Below are positions 1 to 6,771 of a stretch of 64,000 nt of DNA, in pieces. This DNA is from Goodfellowiella coeruleoviolacea (GTDB taxonomy: Bacteria; Actinomycetota; Actinomycetes; Mycobacteriales; Pseudonocardiaceae). The notes below the pieces were generated by a model, which saw only the letters and a program-made list of their open reading frames with translations, had not been told where the DNA came from and searched no databases. Every line of letters begins with the position of its first letter. Positions within the stretch are counted from its first letter, which is position 1. The position numbers were made by a program, and so were the translations under genes. The DNA lies in NCBI RefSeq assembly GCF_024171785.1, contig NZ_JAMTCK010000007.1:186001-250000 (forward strand). Direction: 5' to 3'.

Positions 1-777
1 CTGCTGGCCAAGGACACGCCCATCCCGCACGTGCGGCTGACCCACGTGTTCCGCCAGGCCCAGGAGTCCGGCGTGGTCAGCAACGCGCACCGGATCAACC
101 AGGGGGAGTACCCGCTGGTCCAGGGCCTGTCCGACTTCTTCCTGTTCGCCGTCGACGACGCCGAGCAGGCCGCGCAGCTCACCGTGGACGTGGTGGCCAG
201 GCGGATCCCGGCGAAGTTCGGCTACGACCCGAGACGCGACGTGCAGGTGCTGGCCCCGATGCACCGGGGCCCGGCCGGCGCGGGCGCGCTCAACGCGCTG
301 CTGCAGGAGGCGCTCACCCCGTCCCGGCCGGACGTGCCGGAACGCCGGTTCGGCGGTCGGGTCTTCCGGGTGGGCGACAAGGTGACCCAGGTCCGCAACA
401 ACTACGACAAGGGCGCCAACGGCGTGTTCAACGGCACCCTGGGCGTGGTCACCGCGCTCAACCTGGAGGAGCAGAAGCTGACCGTGCGCACCGACGAGGA
501 CGAGGACGTCGACTACGAGTTCAGCGAACTCGACGAACTCACCCACGCCTACGCGGTGACCATCCACCGCTCGCAGGGTAGCGAGTACCCGGTCGTGGTC
601 GTGCCGGTCACCACCAGCGCCTGGATGATGTTGCAGCGCAACCTGCTCTACACGGCCGTGACCAGGGCGAAGAAGCTGGTGGTGCTGGTCGGCTCTAAGC
701 GCGCGATCGGCCAGGCGGTGCGCACGGTCAGCGGGGGACGCCGCTACACGGCACTCGACCACCGGCTCCGCGCGTGA
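1..777 (+). CDS. RecD2-like ATP-dependent DNA helicase, C-terminal part (5' end outside window)
   Basis: The frame is open from base 1 and ends at the TGA at 775-777, giving 258 visible residues of a protein that starts outside the window. The last third has the C-terminal superfamily 1 helicase signatures: TIHRSQGSEYP (motif V region) followed by LLYTAVTRAKKLVVLVG (motif VI with the arginine finger). Before these is a small beta-barrel-like stretch typical of RecD2/UvrD_C_2 proteins. The family unwinds DNA 5' to 3' and acts in recombination and repair. Walker A and B motifs are outside the window, so an alternative such as a Dda-like helicase cannot be excluded, but the RecD2 fit is good. 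Confidence 0.85.
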   Translation: MLAKDTPIPHVRLTHVFRQAQESGVVSNAHRINQGEYPLVQGLSDFFLFAVDDAEQAAQLTVDVVARRIPAKFGYDPRRDVQVLAPMHRGPAGAGALNALLQEALTPSRPDVPERRFGGRVFRVGDKVTQVRNNYDKGANGVFNGTLGVVTALNLEEQKLTVRTDEDEDVDYEFSELDELTHAYAVTIHRSQGSEYPVVVVPVTTSAWMMLQRNLLYTAVTRAKKLVVLVGSKRAIGQAVRTVSGGRRYTALDHRLRA

Positions 778-851
778 TAGCCATGATCGGTGCGGTCGGG
801 CCGCGACCCGCGGCGAGCCGACGAGACGTGCGCGAAGGGTAGGACGGACAC

Positions 852-1625
852 ATGCCAGCAACACCCGACGACCCGTGGATCCGACGCTTCCACCCGGCCC
901 CGGACAGCGACGTCCGCCTGGTCTGCTTCCCCCACGCCGGCGGCTCGGCCAGCTTCTTCTTCCCGGTGTCCCGGCAGCTGTCGCCCCGGTTGGACGTGCT
1001 GGCCCTGCAGTACCCGGGCCGGCAGGACCGGCGCAACGAGCCGCCCATCGACAGCATCGCCGAGCTGGCCGACCAGGCGGCCGAGGCGCTGCGGTCGTGG
1101 ACGGACAAGCCGCTGGCGTTCTTCGGCCACAGCATGGGCGCGGTGCTGGCCTACGAGGTGGGGCTGCGGCTCCAGCGGAGTGGCACCGACCTGGTCGAGC
1201 TGTTCGCCTCCGGCCGGCGCGCCCCGTCGACCGTGCGGGACGAGCGCGTGCACACCCAGCCCGACGAGGGGCTGATCGACGAGATCAAGTCGTTGAGCGG
1301 CACGGACGCCAGCCTGCTCGGCAACGAGGAGATCCTGCGGATGATCCTGCCGGCCATCCGCAGCGACTACCGGGCCGTGGAGACCTACGTCCACCAGCCG
1401 GGGCAGCGGCTGTCCGCGCCGATCACCGTGCTGGTGGGCGACGCCGACCCCAAGGTCACCCTGGACGAGGCCAGGAAGTGGCAGGAGCACACCACCGGCG
1501 CGTTCGACATGAAGGTCTTCGCCGGCGGCCACTTCTACCTGACGCCGCACGCGGCCGAGGTGATCCGGCTGATCGCCGACCGGCTGGACGGCCGGCGCGT
1601 GCTGCAGGACACCGGCCGGTCCTGA
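852..1625 (+). CDS. Type II thioesterase (alpha/beta hydrolase), orphan
   Basis: A 257-residue alpha/beta hydrolase of the type II thioesterase family, which removes wrong or stalled acyl groups from carrier proteins of NRPS/PKS lines. The nucleophile elbow GHSMG puts the serine at about residue 94. An aspartate in VLVGDADPK is near 199, and the histidine of GGHFYL is near 227, so the triad is intact. The ATG at 852 follows a purine-rich AGGACGG. No NRPS, PKS or carrier protein gene lies in the window, so its partner cluster must be further left or elsewhere. A strong hairpin at 1669-1714 ends the unit. Confidence 0.88.
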   Translation: MPATPDDPWIRRFHPAPDSDVRLVCFPHAGGSASFFFPVSRQLSPRLDVLALQYPGRQDRRNEPPIDSIAELADQAAEALRSWTDKPLAFFGHSMGAVLAYEVGLRLQRSGTDLVELFASGRRAPSTVRDERVHTQPDEGLIDEIKSLSGTDASLLGNEEILRMILPAIRSDYRAVETYVHQPGQRLSAPITVLVGDADPKVTLDEARKWQEHTTGAFDMKVFAGGHFYLTPHAAEVIRLIADRLDGRRVLQDTGRS

Positions 1626-1646
1626 CCGACCGGCGGCTCACCCGGC

Positions 1647-1714
1647 TGTTCCGCCGGACAGCGGTGTTCGGCGGAACAGGCTCCGGGGGCGGGGGGCCGG
1701 AGCCTGTTCCGCCG
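1647..1714. terminator. Very strong hairpin with a competing upstream arm
   Basis: Bases 1669-1686 pair perfectly with 1697-1714 (18 bp, G-rich 10-base loop), 43 bases after the thioesterase stop. A second arm at 1647-1656 can pair with 1669-1678 instead, because TGTTCCGCCG occurs on both sides of the shared middle arm. There is no T tract, as is common in actinomycetes. It lies between converging genes (the hemerythrin gene comes from the right) and could stop transcription from both sides. Confidence 0.7.
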
Positions 1715-1798
1715 GGGTGGGTCCGCGCGCAGGCCACCCAGCACTGGCCTGGCGGACCCTGGTCCGGTGCGGCTGGTTCCCGCGGTCCGGTCAGTGGA

Positions 1799-2365
1799 TC
1801 AGTGGGCCCGGTGGCTGAGCGCGTCGCGCAGCCGGTCGATCAGGCCGGTGCCGGGGCCGAGGATGAGGTTGGCCGGTGGCCGGTCCGGTGCGCCGGGGTG
1901 CGGCCGGGTGGGGGCCATCTTCTTGGCCCGCAACACCTTCTGGCCCAGCTCCTGCAACTCGCTCGGCCCGCACGCGGCGGCCAGCTTGGGCAGCAGGTCG
2001 GTCTCCTCGTCCTTGACGTGGTGCCGGATGTCCTTGATCAGCTTGCCCAGCAGGTCGTTGAACCGGGGGTCGGTGGCGTCCAGGCCCTCCAGGTCCTTCA
2101 TCACCCGCTCGGCCTCGGCGTGCTCGGCGATCTCGTGGTCGGCGATCTCGTCGCCGTTGGGCAGTGCCTTGCGGGCCGCCGGGTACATGTACTGCTCCTC
2201 GGCGACCGAGTGCTGGACCAGTTCGGTGATGACGTGGTCGGCCAGGTCGCGCCGGTACTGGGGGTCGCCGCGCCCGCTCTCCAGTTCGGTGAACACCTGC
2301 TCCACGTGGCGGTGGTCGGCGGTGATCACGCTGATCAGGTCCTGCTTGTCCGCGGTAGCCGACAT
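1799..2365 (-). CDS. Hemerythrin HHE domain protein
   Basis: A 188-residue protein with a hemerythrin-like (HHE) domain over roughly residues 10-150: ITADHRHVEQVF, the HSVAEEQYMYP segment, DHEIAEHAEAE and a C-terminal IRHHVKDEE, together supplying the His/Glu ligands of a di-iron centre. Such proteins bind oxygen or NO or buffer iron under stress. The start at 2365 is chosen because AGGAGAA stands seven bases upstream; the frame stays open further but without a ribosome site. The C-terminal tail is basic and Pro/Gly-rich. Next to it on the same strand is a ChaB-like gene, 145 bases upstream. Confidence 0.88.
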   Translation of the reverse strand: MSATADKQDLISVITADHRHVEQVFTELESGRGDPQYRRDLADHVITELVQHSVAEEQYMYPAARKALPNGDEIADHEIAEHAEAERVMKDLEGLDATDPRFNDLLGKLIKDIRHHVKDEETDLLPKLAAACGPSELQELGQKVLRAKKMAPTRPHPGAPDRPPANLILGPGTGLIDRLRDALSHRAH

Positions 2366-2509
2366 GTCGTTCTCCTGACTCGCTGGGTTGGCTGGCTGGT
2401 TCTCGGCGTCCGAGCCGTCGCGTGCCCCCGCCGGTTCGGCTCCCACCGAGGTCGGGCTGGGCCGGTCAGACGCCGACCTGTTCGGCCGACGCCCGACCGG
2501 AGGTCCTGC

Positions 2510-2914
2510 TCATCGGGACCGGCTCCGGGCTGTCTGCCGCTTGTTGGCCTTGTCGATGGCCTTGACCAGTTCGTCCTTGGTCATGGCCGACCGCTTGGGG
2601 ATGTCCAGCTTCTTGGCCACCTCGTAGAGGTGCGCCTTGCTGGCGTTGGCGTCCACGCCCGAGGCGGTGGGGCCGCCGCGGCGGCTGCCCGCGCCCCGCG
2701 CGGCCTGCGCGTCGGACGGGCCCCGCTTGCTCTTGGGCTCCCAGTGGTCGCCCACCTTCTCGAAGCTGTGCTTGAGCGCGGCGAAGGCCACCCGGTGCGA
2801 CCGCTGGCCCTCGCCGTAGGTCTCGACCGCCGAGTCGTGTGCCTTCACCCAGGTGCGCTGCGCCTTCTCCGGGGACCTGCGCAGAGTGGACGGCAGAACT
2901 TCCCGACCGGGCAT
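2510..2914 (-). CDS. ChaB-like protein with C-terminal Rho-N/SAP-like helix pair
   Basis: A 134-residue basic protein. The first 65 residues match the ChaB family (cation transport regulator ChaB-like): STLRRSPEKAQRTWVKAHDSAVETYGEG, then FAALKHSFEKVGDHW. A Gly/Arg-rich linker leads to LYEVAKKLDIPKRSAMTKDELVKAID, a small helical module like the Rho termination factor N domain or SAP fold, which usually binds nucleic acid. The ATG at 2914 sits eight bases after GGAGG; a GTG nine bases earlier is less well placed. The cellular role of these two-domain proteins is not known to me. Confidence 0.8.
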   Translation of the reverse strand: MPGREVLPSTLRRSPEKAQRTWVKAHDSAVETYGEGQRSHRVAFAALKHSFEKVGDHWEPKSKRGPSDAQAARGAGSRRGGPTASGVDANASKAHLYEVAKKLDIPKRSAMTKDELVKAIDKANKRQTARSRSR

Positions 2915-3062
2915 GCTGATCACCTCCAGTCCACTCGGAACACTTCGGTCACTGGTCGCTCACCCGTTGGGGTGCCCGCGCACCCGGAGCTGAAACCCGC
3001 CTGGCGGAATCCGTTCCGCGAGCACCGCGCGCGGCCGGATTCGCGGACCCGCCGGACGCCGC

Positions 3063-4250
3063 TCAGCCGCCGGGCCTGAGCAGGATCTTGACGGCGCCGT
3101 CCTGCTTCTTCTGGAAGATCTCGTAGCCGTGCGGGGCCTCGGCCAGCGGCAGCTGGTGGGTGGCGAAGTCCTCGGTGCCCAGCGGGTCGCCGTCGGTGAG
3201 CAGCGGCAGGATCTCCGGCACCCAGTGCTTGACGTTGGCCTGCCCCATGCGCAGCTGGATCTGCTTGTCGAACAGCACCATCATCGGCAGCGGGTCGAGC
3301 ATGCCCCCGTACACGCCGCTCAACGAGATGGTGCCGCCGCGCCGCACCGTGTCCACGGCCGCGTGCAGCACGGCCAGCCGGTCGACGCCGGCCTTCTCGA
3401 TGAGCTTGGCCGAGACCTGGTGCGGCAGCAGCCCGGCCATCTGCTGGGCGAGCTTGCCGAAGATGTCGCCGTGCGCCTCCATGCCGACCGCGTCGATCAC
3501 CGCGTCGGTGCCCCGACCGGAGGTGGCGTCCCGGATGGCCGCTGGCACGTCCTGGTGCTCGCGCAGGTCGAAGGTTTCCACGCCGTAGCGGCGGGCCATC
3601 GCCAGCCGCTCGTCCACCAGGTCCACGCCGAACACCCGGCCGGCGCCCAGGTGCCTGGCCACCCGGCAGCACATCTGGCCGATCGGGCCGAGCCCGTACA
3701 CGGTCACCGACCCGTCGGGCGGGATCGCCGCGTAGCGCACCGCCTGCCAGGCCGTGGGCAGCACGTCGGACAGGTAGACGAACCGCTCGTCCGGCGGCCC
3801 CTCGGGCACGACGATGGGGCCGAAGTGCGCCTGGGGCACCCGCAGGTACTCGGCCTGCCCGCCGGGCACCTGGCCGTAGAGCTTGGTGTAGCCGAACAGG
3901 GCCGCGCCCTTGTCGTGCTCGCGCACCTGGGTGGTCTCGCACTGCGTGTACAGGCCCTGGTCGCAGTAGTAGCAGTGGCCGCAGGAGATGGGGAAGGGCA
4001 CCACCACCCGGTCACCGGGCTTGATGTTGTCGACCTGGCTGCCGACCTCCTCCACCACGCCCATGGGTTCGTGGCCGAGGATGTCGCCCTCGTCCAGGAA
4101 CGGCCCCAGCACCTCGTAGAGGTGCAGGTCCGAGCCGCAGATGCCGGACGAGGTGACGCGCACGATCGCGTCGGTGGGTTCGCGGATGATCGGATCGGGG
4201 ACGGTGTCCACCCGCACGTCTCGTCGGCCGTGGTAGGTGACTGCCTTCAT
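3063..4250 (-). CDS. Zinc-dependent alcohol/formaldehyde dehydrogenase family protein
   Basis: A 395-residue medium-chain dehydrogenase. The catalytic zinc ligands are seen in GICGSDLHLY and GHEPMG; the structural zinc lobe has four cysteines in SCGHCYYCDQGLYTQC; the NAD(P)-binding turn is YGLGPIGQM. Length and the long insert after the Rossmann fold resemble glutathione-independent formaldehyde dehydrogenases, but the substrate cannot be read. The start is MKAVTYHG at 4250, preceded by GAGGGGAG. The divergent neighbour (DUF2795 protein) starts 158 bases away, so both promoters share that spacer. Confidence 0.88.
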   Translation of the reverse strand: MKAVTYHGRRDVRVDTVPDPIIREPTDAIVRVTSSGICGSDLHLYEVLGPFLDEGDILGHEPMGVVEEVGSQVDNIKPGDRVVVPFPISCGHCYYCDQGLYTQCETTQVREHDKGAALFGYTKLYGQVPGGQAEYLRVPQAHFGPIVVPEGPPDERFVYLSDVLPTAWQAVRYAAIPPDGSVTVYGLGPIGQMCCRVARHLGAGRVFGVDLVDERLAMARRYGVETFDLREHQDVPAAIRDATSGRGTDAVIDAVGMEAHGDIFGKLAQQMAGLLPHQVSAKLIEKAGVDRLAVLHAAVDTVRRGGTISLSGVYGGMLDPLPMMVLFDKQIQLRMGQANVKHWVPEILPLLTDGDPLGTEDFATHQLPLAEAPHGYEIFQKKQDGAVKILLRPGG

Positions 4251-4408
4251 GGGCGCCAAGCTCCCCTCGCTGGTCGCCGGGCCCACGGCCCGGGACGCCA
4301 ATGGGTTCCTGCCCCCAGCGTTCCCGGCGGGTGAGCCGGGGAAACCGGGCCGCCCGGGTTAGTCCGGACGCGGCACCGGGTACGCCCAGCCGTAGGAGGT
4401 GAGACCAC

Positions 4409-4603
4409 ATGGCCGACAAGCCGAACCCGATCCAGGTGCAGAAGTTTCTCTCCGACGTGGACTACCCGGCCAGCCGCGACCAGCTGGTGGAGACCGCCAA
4501 GAAGCACGGCGCGGACGAGCCGGTGCTGGAGAACCTGCGCAAGATCCCGGACCGGCAGTACGACGGACCCAACGCGGTCAGCCAGGAGTTCGCCAGGGCG
4601 TGA
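4409..4603 (+). CDS. DUF2795 small protein
   Basis: A 64-residue protein of the DUF2795 type: VQKFLSDVDYPASRDQLVETAKKHGADEPVLENLRKIPDRQYDGP. The family consists of short helical proteins common in actinomycetes, often beside stress genes, with no proven function. A near-consensus TAGGAGGTGA stands eight bases before the ATG. It is divergent from the dehydrogenase gene and is followed by a clean hairpin at 4631-4659. Confidence 0.85.
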   Translation: MADKPNPIQVQKFLSDVDYPASRDQLVETAKKHGADEPVLENLRKIPDRQYDGPNAVSQEFARA

Positions 4604-4630
4604 CACCCCTTCGATGCTCAGGACATGGAT

Positions 4631-4659
4631 CGGGGCCACCGGGAATCCCGGCGGCCCCG
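4631..4659. terminator. Hairpin terminator after the DUF2795 gene
   Basis: CGGGGCC (4631-4637) pairs with GGCCCCG (4653-4659) and CCGGG with CCCGG inside it, separated by one A/C mismatch, with loop AAT. It starts 28 bases after the DUF2795 stop and faces the converging gene that ends at 4686, so it may serve both. Confidence 0.65.
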
Positions 4660-4685
4660 ACCGTTCGGTCAGCTACCGACCCCGA

Positions 4686-5066
4686 CTACTCGGCCCTGCC
4701 CGCAGGCACCCCGACATGGGCGGACAACGCCTCGCGCAGCACCGGGGCCGCCACGTCCGGGCCCAGACAGGCAAGCCCGAGATCGTGACAGGCAGCGAGC
4801 ACGGCGGCCTGCTCAGGCGAGCACAGGCCGTCCAACACATCCTCGTCCGCGACCACGCACACGAGGTTCTGGTGGGGAGCGGTGGCGATGCGCAGCCCGC
4901 GCTCACCCAACCGGTCCCGGAGCATGACCAGTGCCGGGGAATCACCGACGAACAGCGCCGCCGGTGCGTTCTTGGTGTCCCCGACACCGGTCAGCTCCAT
5001 CGGGCCGCCCGGTGCCTCGCCGCCCTGCTCGGCGAGGTGTGGGTCGGCCATAGTCTCAACGAACAC
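4686..5066 (-). CDS. Hypothetical protein (126 aa)
   Basis: I do not recognise this protein. It has an open alpha/beta pattern: ALFVGDSPALVMLRDRLGERGLRIAT, then NLVCVVADEDVLDGLCSPEQAAVLAACHDLGLACLGPDVAA, which looks like two beta-alpha units with a conserved-looking CxxC-free core. The GTG at 5066 has AGAGGGG upstream; an ATG at 5051 is an alternative start. Codon phase and composition support coding. It is divergent from the topoisomerase gene. Confidence 0.6.
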   Translation of the reverse strand: MFVETMADPHLAEQGGEAPGGPMELTGVGDTKNAPAALFVGDSPALVMLRDRLGERGLRIATAPHQNLVCVVADEDVLDGLCSPEQAAVLAACHDLGLACLGPDVAAPVLREALSAHVGVPAGRAE

Positions 5067-5224
5067 CGCGGCCCCTCTCGGACGAGTAGTACCGCTCTGT
5101 TACCCGGGGGCCGGCGGATCAAACCAGCGGCGCCGGTGTGGTGTGCGTCACTGTCCGGGTTCGTGGGTGGGGCCGTCGGGTAGGTGGTCGCCACGACGGT
5201 TGCGCCGACACGGGCTGGAGTGCG

Positions 5225-6241
5225 ATGCGGCTGATCCGAAGCGACACCGCCACCCCGGGCATCCGCCGGCTGCGCAAGGGACGGGGATTCCACTACCTGA
5301 ACCCCGACGGCACACCGGTGAGCGATCCCGAGGTGCTGGACCGCGTCCGCCAGCTGGCCATCCCGCCGGCCTGGCGCCGGGTGTGGATCAGCCCGGACGA
5401 GCGCGGCCACATCCAGGCGGTCGGCCGCGACGACGCCGGCCGGCGCCAGTACATCTACCACGAGCAGTGGCGCCGCTCCCGCGACGAGGAGAAGTACGAC
5501 CGGGTGGTGCGGCTGGCCGCCCGGCTGCCCGAGGTGCGCGCCCAGATCGACGCCGACCTGGGCCGCGCCGGCCTCGGCTGCGTGCGCGTGCTCGCCGCCG
5601 GCATCCGCATGCTGGACCGGGGGGTGTTCCGGGTCGGCGGCGAGGAGTACGCCGAGGAGCACGGCACCCGAGGCGCGGCCACGCTGTTGCGCGAACACGT
5701 GTCCGTGCGCCGGGGCGAGCTGTTCTTCCGGTACCCGGCCAAGGGCGGCATCGAGCGGTCGCTGCGGCTGCGCGACCCGAGGCTGGCCGCGGTGGTGGGG
5801 GCGCTGCGCCGGGCCCGCACCGGCAGTGACCGGCTGCTGGTGTACCGCACCCAGGACGGCTGGCGCGAGGTGCGGGCCGAGGACATCAACGCCCGGTTCA
5901 AGGAACTGGCCGGCGCCGAGTACAGCGCCAAGGACCTGCGCACGTGGAACGCCACGGTGCTGGCGGCGGTGGCCTTCGCCGGCCACGACACGCCCAGCAG
6001 CAAGCGGGGGCTGGCCCGGGTGGAGCGCGAGGTGGTCAGCGAGGTCGCCGACCAGTTGGGCAACACCCCCGCGGTGGCCCGCAGGTCCTATGTGGACCCA
6101 CGGGTGCTCAGGGCGTTCGCCGCAGGGCGGACCATCCGGCGCACCCTGGCCAGGGCCGGCGAGGAGGGCCTGGCCGGTGAGGAGTCGCGGACCCTGATCG
6201 AGCGGGCCGTGGTGCGCCTGCTGTCCCGGCCCACGGGCTGA
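5225..6241 (+). CDS. DNA topoisomerase IB (eukaryal/poxviral type)
   Basis: A 338-residue type IB topoisomerase, which relaxes DNA through a 3'-phosphotyrosyl nick. An N-terminal beta domain (GFHYLNPDGTPV, IPPAWRRVWISPDERGHIQAVGRD) precedes the catalytic domain with FRYPAKGGIERS, FKELAGAEYSAKDLRTWNATV and the active-site tyrosine in ARRSYVDP at about residue 289. The RKxxR-type residues expected around them are present. The ATG at 5225 follows GGAG by four bases. The gene is followed at once by a 15-bp tandem repeat. Confidence 0.92.
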   Translation: MRLIRSDTATPGIRRLRKGRGFHYLNPDGTPVSDPEVLDRVRQLAIPPAWRRVWISPDERGHIQAVGRDDAGRRQYIYHEQWRRSRDEEKYDRVVRLAARLPEVRAQIDADLGRAGLGCVRVLAAGIRMLDRGVFRVGGEEYAEEHGTRGAATLLREHVSVRRGELFFRYPAKGGIERSLRLRDPRLAAVVGALRRARTGSDRLLVYRTQDGWREVRAEDINARFKELAGAEYSAKDLRTWNATVLAAVAFAGHDTPSSKRGLARVEREVVSEVADQLGNTPAVARRSYVDPRVLRAFAAGRTIRRTLARAGEEGLAGEESRTLIERAVVRLLSRPTG

Positions 6242-6245
6242 TCGT

Positions 6246-6305
6246 GCCAGTGCTGGTCGCGCCAGTGCTGGTCGCGCCAGTGCTGGTCGCGCCAGTGCTG
6301 GTCGC
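6246..6305. repeat. Four exact copies of a 15-bp tandem repeat
   Basis: The unit GCCAGTGCTGGTCGC is repeated four times without change at 6246-6260, 6261-6275, 6276-6290 and 6291-6305. It begins five bases after the topoisomerase stop and ends ten bases before the stop of the converging gene at 6316. Perfect identity suggests a recent expansion. Confidence 0.95.
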
Positions 6306-6315
6306 GCCGGCCCGG

Positions 6316-6771
6316 TCAGCTGGCGATCAGCGCCTGGGGCGCGGCCTCGGCCAGTCGGGTGCGCAGCCAGGCCAGCTGCTCGTCGGTCTGCGCCTGGCAC
6401 CAGTCCACCGCGTGCAGGATCTCCGCGTCGTGGATGGTCTGGCCGGCCTGGCGGAGCAGGGTCCAGGTGATCGCCACGAAACTGGCCAGCAGGTACAGGT
6501 CCTGCAGGTCGCGGACCAGACCCAGCGGGCCGGAGCGCACCCCGGACAGCGCGGCCAGCGGCGGCCGCTCCGGCTCGTCGGTGGGCTGCTCGCGGTAGCG
6601 CCGCACCAGCGGAGCCAGTTCGGCCAGGTGGTCGCAGCACTGGTCGGCGAGCAGGTCGGCCAGCGCGGCCAGGTCCGCCTCGGCGCGGTGGCCGCGGGCG
6701 ACCTGGCGGAACGACTCCGCCAGGCGCTGCTCGGCGTCGTGCAGCAGACGCAGACAGGTGTTCAGGTACAC
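6316..6771 (-). CDS. Small helical protein coupled to a molybdoenzyme gene
   Basis: A 151-residue, almost wholly alpha-helical protein. The segments LLHDAEQRLAESFRQVARGH, LADLLADQCCDHLAELAPLVRRY, DLYLLASFVAITWTLLRQ and HAVDWCQAQTDEQLAWLRTRL suggest a four-helix bundle, perhaps ferritin-like or a TorD-type chaperone in plan, though I see no clear metal-binding set. The GTG at 6771 overlaps the end of the molybdoenzyme gene by 10 bases, so it is translated with it. By context it may be an accessory or assembly protein of that enzyme; this is inference. Confidence 0.72.
   Translation of the reverse strand: MYLNTCLRLLHDAEQRLAESFRQVARGHRAEADLAALADLLADQCCDHLAELAPLVRRYREQPTDEPERPPLAALSGVRSGPLGLVRDLQDLYLLASFVAITWTLLRQAGQTIHDAEILHAVDWCQAQTDEQLAWLRTRLAEAAPQALIAS

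Noticed and set aside
875-3079. A 734-residue open frame on the plus strand across the thioesterase, hemerythrin and ChaB-like genes
   Set aside because: It is a GC-driven shadow frame: Arg/Pro/Gly/Ala-rich, no motifs, and it crosses three clearly coding genes.
6246-6305. CRISPR array from regularly repeated 15-mers
   Set aside because: The units are directly adjacent with no spacers, and no cas gene is present; it is a minisatellite. The same holds for the other tandem tracts.
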